NCBI RefSeq assembly: GCF_020181355.1
Contig: NZ_CP084004.1
Location: 1,240,001-1,304,000 of the forward strand
DNA length: 64,000 bases
Source: Collinsella aerofaciens
Lineage (GTDB): Bacteria > Actinomycetota > Coriobacteriia > Coriobacteriales > Coriobacteriaceae
Direction: 5' to 3'
Position numbers and translations under genes: made by a program. The notes below the pieces were generated by a model. The model worked only from the letters and a program-made list of their open reading frames with translations, was not told the origin of the DNA and made no database searches. Positions 7,856-16,967 of the stretch are shown here, in pieces (position 1 is the stretch's first letter; every line of letters starts with the position of its first letter).

Positions 7856-8899
7856 TTAAAAACCGTAACGGCGCGCAAATTCCTGGGCAAGCTGCGACAC
7901 GTCTTCGCAGGCATTGGCCCAGGGGGCAAAGTCGGGAGTGTCCGAGATAATACCGTCCGCTTCCCAAACGGCCTGGTGCGAAAGATCCCAGGGATCGTGT
8001 GGCTCGGGCCGGCAGGGAAGGTATGGCGTCTGATACATGGGGTTCAGCAAAAAGAACGCGCCACCCTCGCAGCGGTTGGCAAACTCGCGCAGGGCGCGTG
8101 TCGCCGGGCGCATCTTGTTTGTTTTGAACAGCAGAATCGTACGGGCGAGCAGGTACCAGGGAGAGTTCTCGAGGGCATCGGCCCCTATCTGCTCCTCGAG
8201 CTGGTGGGCCAAGGCAAAAAAGTCGTCCTGGTCTTCCAGGCGTGCGAGGGCAAGCAGCACGGTGCCGGCGGCACGGGTGGGATAGCCTTCTGCCTTAAGG
8301 ACGCGTCGGGCATAGTTGGCGGCAGCGCGGTAGCGGGCGCTCGCCATGCACAGCTGCGAGATGGCCTCGAGCGTGTGGAGCCATCCGATAAGTGCCGGCT
8401 CGCTCACGGTGAGATCTGCCGCCGTCACGCCGTCGGCCAAAACATTATTGGCCCAGTAGTGCGGGGCCTCCATATCAAACCCGGGCACGCTCTGTTGCAG
8501 GTAGTCGGCCGTGCTCGCCTCGAGCTTCATCAGGTCGCCCAGGCAGGCATCGACGGGCGTGTCCGCCAGGATGATGGCGAGCAGCTGCGCGTCGACGGCC
8601 AGTGCATCGACGCGGACAATCTTGAGCAGCTCATCGCGCATGTCGTCGAACAGGCGATTGCGCGTCTGCTCAAACTCCTCGTCGCTGCCCATATCTTCGA
8701 TGCGATGGAGCTCGTCGAGCAGGTGGCGATGAACACCGGCATAGGACAGCAGCGCCTGGGCATGCTCGGACTGCGCGTACTTTTGGGGATTCGCACTAAT
8801 GTCGTTATGGACAAGCTCGCGTGCTGCATCGGTGAGCTCGGGGTGCGACGCCAGATAGGTGCGCTCCAGGTAGGCGGGGATGTAGACGCTCGGATCCAT
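7856..8899 (-). CDS. Helical-repeat (TPR-like) protein, unknown function, paralogue 2
   Basis: 347 residues, nearly all predicted helix, with no signal peptide or membrane segment. Repeated helical pairs such as ALIGWLHTLEAISQLCMASA and YRAAANYARRVLKAEGYPTR look TPR-like but do not fit a clean consensus. Its start overlaps the stop of the upstream paralogue (TAATG), so the two are translationally coupled, and it lies 45 bp ahead of murT-gatD. I do not recognise a named family. A scaffolding role is possible from the fold and context, but that is inference. Confidence 0.75.
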   Translation of the reverse strand: MDPSVYIPAYLERTYLASHPELTDAARELVHNDISANPQKYAQSEHAQALLSYAGVHRHLLDELHRIEDMGSDEEFEQTRNRLFDDMRDELLKIVRVDALAVDAQLLAIILADTPVDACLGDLMKLEASTADYLQQSVPGFDMEAPHYWANNVLADGVTAADLTVSEPALIGWLHTLEAISQLCMASARYRAAANYARRVLKAEGYPTRAAGTVLLALARLEDQDDFFALAHQLEEQIGADALENSPWYLLARTILLFKTNKMRPATRALREFANRCEGGAFFLLNPMYQTPYLPCRPEPHDPWDLSHQAVWEADGIISDTPDFAPWANACEDVSQLAQEFARRYGF

Positions 8900-9975
8900 T
8901 AGAGGTCTCCTCCCTTAAATGGAAGCCCCTGCTCGGCTGCGCGCAGGATGCGCTCGTCGATTTGGGAGCGCACGATGTCGTTGGTGGCGACCCAGGCGGC
9001 AAAGCTGGCGTTGTCGGGGGCGCCCAGGCCCTCCTGCAGTACCGGCGTCGCCTCGGACAGCGCAAGGACAAGCTCGTCGGTGGAGCCCACACCCACGTTG
9101 ACGCGGGCATAGACGCCATCGGGAAACTCGGTTTGGAAGTAGAGTGCCTCGGCTGCGTGCGGACACGAGCGCACCAGGATGCGCAGGTAGTGCTCGGCGC
9201 CCTCGTAATCCAGCTCGCGCCAGGCTGCGCTCATCAGTGCGATGAGCGTCCACGGGTCCAGGTCGCGCTCCGCATCTTTGGGACGGCGGCGCAGCGGCGC
9301 GTTGGCAAGATAGGGCACGGAGTGGGCGGAACGAAAACGCTTGAGCTCCTCGGCAGGGTATTCGAGCTTTGCCATGGCAAGCATCGCAGTATGGCGGACG
9401 CCGGCGGGGTCGTTGGGCGCAAAGTCCAAGCTGCGATTCGCGGCTTCGAGCGACATGCGGTAGCGTCCGCTAATGAGCGCGCGCGATACCAAGGCGGCAA
9501 GCCAGCGCAGGTAGGGGCGGCGCATAAGGTCGCCTGCGGCCTCACGCTCGTAGGGGTCCTGCGCCGAGGCGGTCTTGAGCGCCAGATCGTGCTCCACCTC
9601 GTCGCACTTGGACACCAGATACTGCACGTATTCCTCGTTGGAGCCGGCGGTGAGGGCGGTCAGCATGCGCTGAGCGTCCCAGTTGGTCGGGTCGAGCGCG
9701 GCTGCCTCGCGGAGCATGTTCTCGGCAGCTGCCTCTTCTTGCTCTGCCTGGGTATCGTCAGGGATAAAGGGAATGCGGTAGTCGACAGCCTCGACCACCT
9801 TGGCAATGAGGTGCCCGGCGCGGTCGCGGTCGTGCACGATGAGCGGTGCGGGGTTGCGGGTGAATTGTTCCATCAGACGCTCTACGGCGGCACCGTCGGT
9901 GAGCGGGATATTGTCGCGGCGCAAGGCCTCAAGAACGAGGCGATGGCAATCCTCTTGAATGGGATCGAATGCCAT
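8899..9975 (-). CDS. Helical-repeat (TPR-like) protein, unknown function, paralogue 1
   Basis: 358 residues from the ATG at 9975, chosen because AGGAGG stands immediately upstream; an in-frame start at 10005 has none. It contains TPR-like helices, for example MSLEAANRSLDFAPNDPAGVRHTAMLA and WRELDYEGAEHYLRILVRSCP. Like its neighbour it has an ordered helical middle (LRWLAALVSRALISGRYR) and a charged N terminus. It is the first gene of the operon with paralogue 2 and murT-gatD. Function unknown; the pairing with lipid II amidation is the only clue. Confidence 0.75.
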   Translation of the reverse strand: MAFDPIQEDCHRLVLEALRRDNIPLTDGAAVERLMEQFTRNPAPLIVHDRDRAGHLIAKVVEAVDYRIPFIPDDTQAEQEEAAAENMLREAAALDPTNWDAQRMLTALTAGSNEEYVQYLVSKCDEVEHDLALKTASAQDPYEREAAGDLMRRPYLRWLAALVSRALISGRYRMSLEAANRSLDFAPNDPAGVRHTAMLAMAKLEYPAEELKRFRSAHSVPYLANAPLRRRPKDAERDLDPWTLIALMSAAWRELDYEGAEHYLRILVRSCPHAAEALYFQTEFPDGVYARVNVGVGSTDELVLALSEATPVLQEGLGAPDNASFAAWVATNDIVRSQIDERILRAAEQGLPFKGGDL

Positions 9976-10005
9976 GGGGCCTCCTTTGCTGCGGTTAGGG
10001 TTCAA

Positions 10006-10475
10006 ATGTTTCTATATAAGGTTCTAGTTTACCCGCATGTGGCACGCCGGGGGTGCCGCACTTGGACTTGCACCTTTGCACCACGAAGACGGATGTCGCA
10101 CAAATGTCGGCACCTTGGACGACCGAGTGGTATCACGGTGCCGCAAACGGTCGATTTTTGGCGGCGAACGGTGCATATTTTGGAGGGGCACAGTCCTGCC
10201 CGGGATATGTGGTCAACCTTGATAAAACGTTTGCCCAGCTTGGGAGTATGAATGCCGCACAAGGGTCTTCAGGGATAGAAAAAACGTTTCATCATTGGCG
10301 GCTTTAGGTGAATAACTGACCAACCAGAACGGTAAAATAGTGTTTGTCTGAGCGTTGAGACGTTTAGACATCGCGCATTGTCATCGCCGGCAACGCGCAA
10401 ACCGGTCCTAACGGAGCCAATTGGGTGCTCCGTTATATACGCAAGTCTAAGAGGGGCTTGTTTAGGAGGCACAGT
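10006..10475. other. 470-bp intergenic region, promoter side of two divergent operons
   Basis: No convincing gene. The word TG(C/T)CGCA recurs at about 10053, 10094, 10139 and 10254, and there is a bulged hairpin at about 10036-10061 (GTGGCAC/GTGCCGCAC). A leader-type hairpin ACGGAGC/GCTCCGT lies at about 10411-10434, about 40 bases before the alcohol dehydrogenase start. These could be regulator sites and a leader structure for the divergent genes, but none is recognised. Confidence 0.4.
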
Positions 10476-11699
10476 ATGGGACGTTTTACCAATCCTCGCG
10501 ATTTGTACTTTGGTGAGGGCGCTCGCCACGAGGTGAAGAACCTCAAGGGCAAGAAGGCCATCATCGTTTCTGGCGGCAGCTCTATGCGCCGCGGCGGGTT
10601 CCTGCAGGACGTCGAGAACGACCTTAAGGAAGGCGGTTTCGAGGTCAAGCTGTTCGAGGGCGTCGAGTCCGACCCGTCCATCGAGACGGTCATGAAGGGC
10701 GCCGAGGCCATGCGCGAGTTCGAGCCCGACTGGATTATCGCCATCGGTGGCGGCTCGCCCATCGATGCCGCTAAGGCCATGTGGGTCTTCTACGAGTATC
10801 CCGAGGAGTCCTTCGATAACATCATCCAGCCGTTCAGCTTCCCCGAGCTGCGTCAGAAGGCTCATTTCTGCGCCATCTCCTCTACCTCCGGCACCGCTAC
10901 CGAGGTCACCGCGTTCTCCGTCATTACCGACTACGCCAAGGGCATCAAGTACCCGCTGGCCGACTTCAACATCACCCCTGATGTCGCCATCGTCGACCCC
11001 GAGCTCACCTACACCATGCCCGCCAAGCTGTGCGCTCACACCGGCATGGATGCTCTGACCCACTGCATGGAGGCCTACGTTTCCACCTGCGCCTCTATGT
11101 TCACCGACGCCAACGCTCTGCACGGCATCCGCGAGATCGTCGAGTGGCTGCCCAAGTCCTATGCTGGCGACCATGAGGCCCGTCAGCACATGCACGAGGC
11201 TCAGTGCATCGCCGGTATCGCCTTCTCCTCGGGCCTGCTTGGCATCGTTCACTCCATGGCTCACAAGACCGGTGCTGCCTTTGAGAACGGCCACATCATC
11301 CACGGTGCTGCTAACGCCATGTACCTGGGCAAGGTCATCCAGTGGAACTCCAAGGATCCCCGTGCTGCCGAGCGTTACGCTTACGTGGCCAAGGAGATCC
11401 TGCACCTTCCCGGCGAGACCAACGAGGAGCTCATCGCTGCACTCGTCCAGAAGATTCGCGACCTCAACGACCAGCTCAACATTCCGCAGTCCATCAAGGA
11501 TTACGCGAATGGTGGCGTGAAGGTCGACGCCGAGAACCCGCAGATGGTTTCCGAGGAGGAGTTCCTCGCCAAGCTGCCCGAGATCGCCGCGAACGCCGAG
11601 CAGGACGCCTGCACGCCCGAGAACCCGCGTGAGACCAAGGCTGCCGACTTCGAGAAGATCCTCAAGGCCTGCTACTACGACACCGACATCGATTTCTAA
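10476..11699 (+). CDS. Iron-containing (class III) alcohol dehydrogenase
   Basis: 407 residues; ATG at 10476 follows AGGAGG by seven bases. The N-terminal half is the dinucleotide-binding domain with the GGGSPIDAAK motif. The C-terminal half carries the metal site residues in TPDVAIVDPE, MDALTHCMEAY, GIVHSMAHKTGAAF and HGAANAMYLG. The sequence most resembles butanol or lactaldehyde/1,2-propanediol dehydrogenases that reduce short aldehydes with NAD(P)H at the end of fermentation. Codon choice is strongly biased to C/G-ending optimal codons, a sign of high expression. A strong terminator separates it from gldA. Confidence 0.88.
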   Translation: MGRFTNPRDLYFGEGARHEVKNLKGKKAIIVSGGSSMRRGGFLQDVENDLKEGGFEVKLFEGVESDPSIETVMKGAEAMREFEPDWIIAIGGGSPIDAAKAMWVFYEYPEESFDNIIQPFSFPELRQKAHFCAISSTSGTATEVTAFSVITDYAKGIKYPLADFNITPDVAIVDPELTYTMPAKLCAHTGMDALTHCMEAYVSTCASMFTDANALHGIREIVEWLPKSYAGDHEARQHMHEAQCIAGIAFSSGLLGIVHSMAHKTGAAFENGHIIHGAANAMYLGKVIQWNSKDPRAAERYAYVAKEILHLPGETNEELIAALVQKIRDLNDQLNIPQSIKDYANGGVKVDAENPQMVSEEEFLAKLPEIAANAEQDACTPENPRETKAADFEKILKACYYDTDIDF

Positions 11700-11721
11700 T
11701 CGACTCTTGTTATCGTAACGA

Positions 11722-11764
11722 GGGGCTCCGCACGTATCTGTACGGAGCCCCTTTCTTTTTTCTT
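11722..11764 (+). terminator. Rho-independent terminator after the alcohol dehydrogenase
   Basis: Stem GGGGCTCCG (11722-11730) with CGGAGCCCC (11743-11751), then TTTCTTTTTTCTTTT up to the gldA leader. Confidence 0.92.
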
Positions 11765-11782
11765 TTAGAGAATGGGATAGTT

Positions 11783-12883
11783 ATGGCTGCAATTTTCAAT
11801 AGCCCCAGCAAGTACATCCAGGGTCCGGACGAGCTCGCCAAGCTCGGCTCTTACGTTGAGCAGCTCGGCGCTAAGGCCCTCGTCATCGTGACGCCTTCGG
11901 GCAAGAAGCGCGTCGGTGCCAAGATCGAGGGCGGTTTTACCGAGGCTAAGGCCGAGCTGCTGTTTGAGGACTTTAACGGCGAGTGCTCCAAGGGCGAGGT
12001 CGATCGCCTGGTTGCGCTCGCCCGTGACAACGGTTGCGACATCATCGTCGGCGTCGGTGGCGGCAAGATCCTCGACACCGCGAAGGCCGTTGCCTATTAC
12101 CTGGAATCCCCGGTTATCATTTGCCCCACCATTGCTTCGACCGATGCCCCGTGCTCGGCGCTTTCGGTGCTCTATACCGATGACGGCCAGTTCGACAAGT
12201 ACCTCTTCCTGAAGGCAAACCCCAACATTGTCCTGATGGATACGACGGTTATCGCGGCGAGCCCGGTGCGCCTGACGGTTTCCGGTATGGGCGATGCACT
12301 CGCAACCTACTTTGAGGCCCAGGCGACGCATGATGCCGACGGTGGCACTTGCGCCGGCGGCAAGGGCGGCATGGCTGGCTTGGCGCTCGCCAAGCTCTGC
12401 TACGAGACGCTTATGGCCGATGGCGTCAAGGCCAAGGTCGCGCTGGAGAAGGGTGCGCTCACGCCTGCCGTCGAGCACATCATCGAGGCCAATACGCTGC
12501 TTTCGGGCATTGGCTTTGAGAGCTCGGGCCTTGCTGCTGCTCATGCCATCCACAATGGCCTGACGATGCTGCCCGAGTGCCACGGCATGTATCACGGCGA
12601 GAAGGTCGCCTTTGGCACTATCGTCCAGCTGGTACTCGAAGATGCTCCGACTGAGAAACTCGAGGAAGTCTTGGGCTTCTGCATTGAGCTGGGCCTACCG
12701 GTCACGATGAAGGAACTTGGCGTTGCCGAGCTTACGCGCGAGCAGGTCATGATTGTTGCCGAGGCCGCGTGCGCGCCCGAGGACACCATGTGCAACATGC
12801 CGTTTGAGGTGACGCCCGAGATGGTCGCAAACGCCATCCTGGGTGCCGACGCGCTGGGCCACTACTATCTCATGGATGAGTAA
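11783..12883 (+). CDS. gldA: Glycerol dehydrogenase
   Basis: 366 residues, full length for GldA (about 367 in E. coli). The N-terminal NAD+ domain carries VGVGGGKILDTAKA, followed by CPTIASTDAPCSALSVLY. Zinc ligands are the aspartate of SGMGDALATYFEA and histidines of LAAAHAIHNGL and CHGMYHGEKVAFG. It oxidises glycerol to dihydroxyacetone or runs in reverse to regenerate NAD+. It follows the iron alcohol dehydrogenase after a terminator, and a deleted copy of a related gene follows, so this locus has expanded by duplication of dehydrogenases. Confidence 0.93.
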   Translation: MAAIFNSPSKYIQGPDELAKLGSYVEQLGAKALVIVTPSGKKRVGAKIEGGFTEAKAELLFEDFNGECSKGEVDRLVALARDNGCDIIVGVGGGKILDTAKAVAYYLESPVIICPTIASTDAPCSALSVLYTDDGQFDKYLFLKANPNIVLMDTTVIAASPVRLTVSGMGDALATYFEAQATHDADGGTCAGGKGGMAGLALAKLCYETLMADGVKAKVALEKGALTPAVEHIIEANTLLSGIGFESSGLAAAHAIHNGLTMLPECHGMYHGEKVAFGTIVQLVLEDAPTEKLEEVLGFCIELGLPVTMKELGVAELTREQVMIVAEAACAPEDTMCNMPFEVTPEMVANAILGADALGHYYLMDE

Positions 12884-12897
12884 ATCAAGCTAAGGAA

Positions 12898-12931
12898 GGG
12901 GCAAAGCCAGCAGGTGGCTTTGCCCCTTTTT
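12898..12931 (+). terminator. Rho-independent terminator after gldA
   Basis: Perfect 12-bp stem GGGGCAAAGCCA (12898-12909) with TGGCTTTGCCCC (12915-12926), loop GCAGG, then TTTTT. Confidence 0.93.
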
Positions 12932-12935
12932 GCTA

Positions 12936-12966
12936 TGGTGCAAAGGGGTCAGGTTGCTTTGCACCA
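12936..12966. repeat. Hairpin element, dispersed family member
   Basis: Perfect 10-bp arms TGGTGCAAAG (12936-12945) and CTTTGCACCA (12957-12966) around GGGTCAGGTTG. It shares the AAAGGGG-CAGG-TTG core layout with the hairpins at 5592, 43489 and 57139 but has different, compensating outer stems. Confidence 0.65.
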
Positions 12967-12996
12967 ATTATTGTTGATGAAAGGGCGGATTCTCGT

Positions 12997-13503
12997 ATGG
13001 CGCTTCCCATGGTTTATGGCGGTCCCGGACGATATGTTCAGGGGCCGGGTGAGCTCTCGCGTCAGGGCAGGTATTTGTCATGGTTGGGCTGCGCTGCCTA
13101 TGTCTTGTTTGACCAGGGCACCGAGGATCGGCTGTGCAGGCAGATCGTCGATGGATTTCTGGATGAAGATCTAAGCGAGCCGTTCTTTAAGATTTACAAC
13201 GGTCCGTGTACGGAAGATGCCGTTGTCGAAATGGCCAAGGAAGCCCGGGCCGAGTATTGCGACATGGTGGTGGGCATTGGCGGCGGCAAGATGCTCGATA
13301 TCGCCAAGGCCGTTGCGTTTTATGCCGAGTTGCCGTTGTGCGTATGTCCCACGGCGGCGTCGATGGACGGTCCGTGCAGCGAGATTTCCGATGCCGATCT
13401 GCAGGGTGTTGCAAATGCGGTCTTTAGAAACGAGCGCAATATGGCCAACGAGCAGGCCAAGGTGACCAAACAGAAGCTCGTGCAGCTCATGTGCGAGGCA
13501 TAG
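12997..13503 (+). pseudogene. Internally deleted gldA-like gene
   Basis: 168 residues where about 365 are expected. Residues 1-127 match GldA (YVQGPGELSRQG, VVGIGGGKMLDIAKAVAFY, CPTAASMDGPCSE). The sequence then jumps to a tail (ISDADLQGVANAV...VTKQKLVQLM) that resembles only the extreme C terminus of the family. The whole zinc-binding domain is missing, so it cannot be an active dehydrogenase. The deletion is in frame, so a stable NAD-binding fragment could still be made. It is probably decaying after gldA duplication. Confidence 0.7.
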
Positions 13504-13653
13504 CTTGGCGCTTGATTGACCTTGTGCAATCGGGGCGGCGATAGGCCATGGGTTATTTCCCTCAAGGTGCACCGCGTGTAATTTGCCCGAGGCGTGGGCC
13601 GATGGCGTATCATTATCTCTTGCTTGTTTGCACTGCTCAGGGAGGGGCCGCGC

Positions 13654-14907
13654 ATGGCGCAGGAACACGATCTGTTTGATGACATTATCGAGATCAGCAA
13701 GGGTTTCGACTTTCTTAAAAACCCGCTTGGCGGTGTGACCGATGCACTCGATCCCTCGGCGCCTCAATGGAATCCTGCTGACTACAAGGAGCGCCCGCGC
13801 GGCAACACCATTCCGTGCCTGACCTGCAAAAACGAAAAGAGCGGCTGCACCGCGTGCATGGACGTGTGCCCGGTCAACGCTATCGAGGTCGAGGAAGACG
13901 CCATCGAGATCCTCGACTCCTGTCGCAAGTGCGGCCTGTGCGCCGCTGCCTGTCCGACCGAGGCGATCATCTCGCCGCGCCTGGCGCCCAAAAACGTCTA
14001 CGACGACATTGTCTCGGCGGCTACGAGCCACGAGACCGCCTACGTCACCTGCACGCGTGCCCTTAAGCGCATGCCGCGCGAGAACGAAGTCGTCGTTGCC
14101 TGCGTGGGCGATATTACGGCCGAGACCTGGTTCTCGGTACTGGCAGACTATCCCAACGTGAGTGTGTACCTGCCGTTGGGCGTGTGCGATAAATGCCGCA
14201 ACACCGGCGGTGAGGACATTCTGGGCGAGGCGATTGCGAAGGCCGAAGAGTGGTCTGGCACGGGTATGGGCCTGGAGGTCGATCCCAAAAGCCTCAAATG
14301 CCATAAGCGCCGCGAGTACGAGCGCAAGGAGTACATGGATAAGATCGCCCGCACCACGGGCCTGACGGTGACCAAGCTCAATCCGGCGACGGCGGCGCTG
14401 GCCTCGGTGACGCAGAAGCTCAAGGCCCATCGCCATCAGATTACCCAGCTGGAGCGCACGCTCAACACCATGTGCGGCACCACGACGACCAAGCGTCGCC
14501 GTTCGCTCACGCACGGGCGTCAACTGGTGCTCTCGACGTTGCAAAACCACCCCGAGCTTGCCCAGAACATGCAGGTGAGCACACCGGAGTGCGATTTTGA
14601 CAAGTGTACGTCGTGCGGCGAGTGCGTCAACGTGTGCCCCACGTTTGCCTGCGATCTGGTGGGAAGCGGCCGCTTTGCGTTGGAGTCCACGTATTGTTTA
14701 GGCTGCGGCGCCTGTGTCAAGGTTTGTCCCGAGCATGCGCTCAAGCTGGTCGAGCACGATGCGTCCAATCTGGTCGTCGTCGACCCCGAGGCCGAGGAAA
14801 AGGCCGCTCAGAAGGCCAAGGCCCACGAAGAGGCCCAGAAGGCCAAGGCCGAAGCAAAGGCCAAGCTCGACAAGATGCTCGATCAGGTGGAGAAGCTCGC
14901 GGACTAG
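13654..14907 (+). CDS. Multi-cluster 4Fe-4S ferredoxin-type protein
   Basis: 417 residues from the ATG at 13654 (GGGAGGGG eight bases upstream). Two ferredoxin domains bracket the protein: near residues 60-110 (CTACMDVCPVNAIEV, CRKCGLCAAACPTEAI) and near 320-370 (CTSCGECVNVCPTFAC, CLGCGACVKVCPEHAL). The middle holds further cysteines in CVGDITAETW and LGVCDKCRN, an MvhD/HdrA-like electron-protein feel but not diagnostic. The C-terminal 40 residues are a highly charged Ala/Lys/Glu helix. It is probably a cytoplasmic electron carrier or regulatory iron-sulfur protein; the partner is not adjacent. Confidence 0.8.
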   Translation: MAQEHDLFDDIIEISKGFDFLKNPLGGVTDALDPSAPQWNPADYKERPRGNTIPCLTCKNEKSGCTACMDVCPVNAIEVEEDAIEILDSCRKCGLCAAACPTEAIISPRLAPKNVYDDIVSAATSHETAYVTCTRALKRMPRENEVVVACVGDITAETWFSVLADYPNVSVYLPLGVCDKCRNTGGEDILGEAIAKAEEWSGTGMGLEVDPKSLKCHKRREYERKEYMDKIARTTGLTVTKLNPATAALASVTQKLKAHRHQITQLERTLNTMCGTTTTKRRRSLTHGRQLVLSTLQNHPELAQNMQVSTPECDFDKCTSCGECVNVCPTFACDLVGSGRFALESTYCLGCGACVKVCPEHALKLVEHDASNLVVVDPEAEEKAAQKAKAHEEAQKAKAEAKAKLDKMLDQVEKLAD

Positions 14908-14934
14908 CCAGCGACCCCAATCTTTGCTTCATTT

Positions 14935-14978
14935 GCGCCGCCGCGGTGTCCGGATTCGCCCGGATGCTGCGGCGGCGC
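14935..14978. repeat. GC-rich hairpin before ychF
   Basis: Arms GCGCCGCCGC (14935-14944) and GCGGCGGCGC (14969-14978) with extra pairing inside (GTCCGG/CCCGGAT). It lacks a T-run but could act as terminator of the ferredoxin gene. Confidence 0.5.
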
Positions 14979-15021
14979 TATACTTATGCAGTTTGAAGTA
15001 CCTGTACCAAAAGGAGCTGTC

Positions 15022-16098
15022 GTGTCCCTTTCCATCGGTATCGTGGGCCTGCCCAACGTGGGCAAGTCGACGTTGTTCACCGCGCTTACCAAAAAGACCG
15101 GCCTTGCCGCCAACTACCCGTTTGCCACGATCGACCCCAACGTGGGTATCGTCGACGTGCCCGATAGCCGCTTGCAAAAGCTTGCCGACATCGTTAACCC
15201 GGGTCGCATTGTGCCGGCGACGGTCGAGTTCGTCGACATCGCAGGTCTGGTGAAGGGCGCTAACGAGGGCGAGGGCCTGGGCAACCAGTTCCTGGCCAAC
15301 ATTCGCGAGACCGACGCCATCTGCGAGGTCGTGCGCTACTTTAAGGACCCCAACGTCATGCGTGAGGTGGGCCGCACGGGCGAGTTCGTCGATCCCGCCG
15401 GCGATGCCGACACCATCATGACCGAGCTCATCCTGGCCGACATGGGCACGCTCGAGAAGCAGCTGCCTAAGCTCGAGAAGGAGGCCAAGCGCGACAAGGA
15501 GCTCATGCCCAAGTTCGAGGTTGCCAAGCGCCTGCTTGCCTGGCTCAACGAGGGCAAGCGCGCCGCATCCATGGAGATGACCGACGAGGAGCGTGCCGCC
15601 GCCAAGGGGCTGTTCCTGCTCACCATGAAGCCCATCCTGTATGTGGCCAACGTGGACGAGGATATGCTCAACGACGATCTGGCGCCCATCGATGGTGTCA
15701 AGCCGCTGCCCATCTGCGCCAAGATCGAGGCAGAGCTTTCCGAGCTCGATCCCGAGGACGCCGCCGACTACCTGGAGAGCCTGGGCCTGGAGCAGCCCGG
15801 CCTGGACGTGCTCGCTCAGGCTGCCTACAAGCTGCTCGGCCTGCAGTCGTTCTTTACGGCCGGCGAGATGGAGGTCAAGGCCTGGACGGTTCGTCAGGGC
15901 GCGACCGCCCCGCAGGCCGCCGGCGTCATCCACACCGATTTTGAGCGCGGCTTTATTAAGGCCGAGGTCATTGGCTACGACGACTACATCGAGCTCGGCG
16001 GCGAGCAGGGCGCCAAGGCCGCCGGCAAGCTGCGTATTGAGGGCAAGGACTATGTCATGGCCGATGGCGACGTCGTGCACTTCCGCTTTAACGTGTAA
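15022..16098 (+). CDS. ychF: Redox-responsive ATPase/GTPase YchF (OLA1 family)
   Basis: 358 residues from the GTG at 15022 with AAGGAG six bases upstream; an ATG at 14986 lacks a site. P-loop GLPNVGKS and switch [20 protein letters not shown] are the YchF signatures, followed by a coiled-coil insert and the C-terminal TGS domain ([28 protein letters not shown]). The family prefers ATP, associates with ribosomes and acts in stress responses; the name ychF is used for the bacterial orthologue. The length is usual. Confidence 0.95.
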   Translation: MSLSIGIVGLPNVGKSTLFTALTKKTGLAANYPFATIDPNVGIVDVPDSRLQKLADIVNPGRIVPATVEFVDIAGLVKGANEGEGLGNQFLANIRETDAICEVVRYFKDPNVMREVGRTGEFVDPAGDADTIMTELILADMGTLEKQLPKLEKEAKRDKELMPKFEVAKRLLAWLNEGKRAASMEMTDEERAAAKGLFLLTMKPILYVANVDEDMLNDDLAPIDGVKPLPICAKIEAELSELDPEDAADYLESLGLEQPGLDVLAQAAYKLLGLQSFFTAGEMEVKAWTVRQGATAPQAAGVIHTDFERGFIKAEVIGYDDYIELGGEQGAKAAGKLRIEGKDYVMADGDVVHFRFNV

Positions 16099-16109
16099 GG
16101 GCGACGCAT

Positions 16110-16493
16110 ATGTTTAAATATGGCAAAAAAGCTGGGTACATGGGTATTGCGCTGCTCGTACTTGCGGTGATCCCGCTGGTGGTTGCAGCGTGTGTTATCC
16201 CCAACATTGGCCCCGAGGTGGCAACGAAGTTTAACGCCGCCGGCGAGGTGACGCGCTGGGGCAAGAGCTACGAGCTGTTGGCGCTGCCGGTACTCAATCT
16301 GCTGCTGAGCGTGGCGACGTACTTTACGGCGGGACGCCAGGCAAAAAATAATGATGACTCCGCCGCCATGGCGCGCATCGTGTGTGAGCGCTACCTGCGC
16401 AACGGTTGCATCACGGGTGTGTTCCTCAACGTGATCAACGTTTACTTTATGTACTCGGCGATTACTGGAACGGGCTTTGGCTTTGGTTTCTAG
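16110..16493 (+). CDS. DUF1648-domain membrane protein (SdpI-like N-terminal domain)
   Basis: 127 residues with three hydrophobic segments (about 9-31, 54-70 and 100-120). Between the first two lies IGPEVATKFNAAGEVTRWGKS, the DUF1648 motif found at the N terminus of SdpI immunity proteins and many small membrane proteins. It starts 11 bp after ychF on the same strand and is probably cotranscribed. No toxin partner is visible. Confidence 0.75.
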   Translation: MFKYGKKAGYMGIALLVLAVIPLVVAACVIPNIGPEVATKFNAAGEVTRWGKSYELLALPVLNLLLSVATYFTAGRQAKNNDDSAAMARIVCERYLRNGCITGVFLNVINVYFMYSAITGTGFGFGF

Positions 16494-16502
16494 CTTGTCC
16501 TT

Positions 16503-16892
16503 TTAGGCAACGAGCCTGCACGCATATTCAATGGCTGCTGCGAGGCCGCCGCTCGATCGTGGTTTAAAGACCATGTCGGCGGCGGCCTCGTTTTCGTATC
16601 CGGCGCCGCGAAGGGCGAGTGCGATACCGGCTTCCAGGAGAAGGGGCAGACCGCGTTGGCTGGTTGCGATCACGGCAGCCTGATTGAGCGAGCAGCTGTG
16701 CGCTTGGCATTGGATGGCAAGTTCACCTTGCGCCGGGCAAGGGACCAGAATGGCGGCGACGCGACTTGATAGCAATGCAAATGCCGTGCGCTCATCGGGC
16801 GAAAGGGCTTCTGCTTCAACGACGACGAGCTTGGGCGGTGCGCTGTTTGTGCGAAGCGTGGCTCGGTACATGCGGACCGAAGAACCCGACAT
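16503..16892 (-). CDS. Small protein of unknown function, divergent from XRE regulator
   Basis: 129 residues from the ATG at 16892, with AGGAG six bases upstream. No recognised domain. The sequence alternates beta-like stretches (KLVVVEAEAL, RVAAILVPCPAQG) and helices, ending in SGGLAAAIEYACRLVA; it has four cysteines and no membrane segment. It is transcribed away from a 72-residue XRE regulator across a 24-bp palindrome. The pair might be a small regulated module, possibly toxin-antitoxin-like, but nothing in the sequence proves that. Confidence 0.65.
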   Translation of the reverse strand: MSGSSVRMYRATLRTNSAPPKLVVVEAEALSPDERTAFALLSSRVAAILVPCPAQGELAIQCQAHSCSLNQAAVIATSQRGLPLLLEAGIALALRGAGYENEAAADMVFKPRSSGGLAAAIEYACRLVA

Positions 16893-16915
16893 AGAAAACT
16901 CCTGTGTATTCGGCA

Positions 16916-16939
16916 AAACGTAAACTATAGTTTACGTTT
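16916..16939. promoter_or_regulatory. 24-bp perfect palindromic operator
   Basis: Bases 16916-16939 are a perfect palindrome, half-site AAACGTAAACTA. It lies 24 bp upstream of one start and 29 bp upstream of the other and overlaps likely -10 boxes (TATAGT). The nearby XRE protein is the obvious candidate binder. Confidence 0.75.
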
Positions 16940-16967
16940 ATGTTCGGCTCCATTTCAACTCGGCTGC

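Noticed and set aside
8962-10251. Long plus-strand open frame opposite the helical-repeat genes
   Set aside because: Its reading shows Gly/Val/His/Arg-rich low-complexity text typical of antisense of high-GC genes, without motifs; the minus genes have ribosome sites and coupling.
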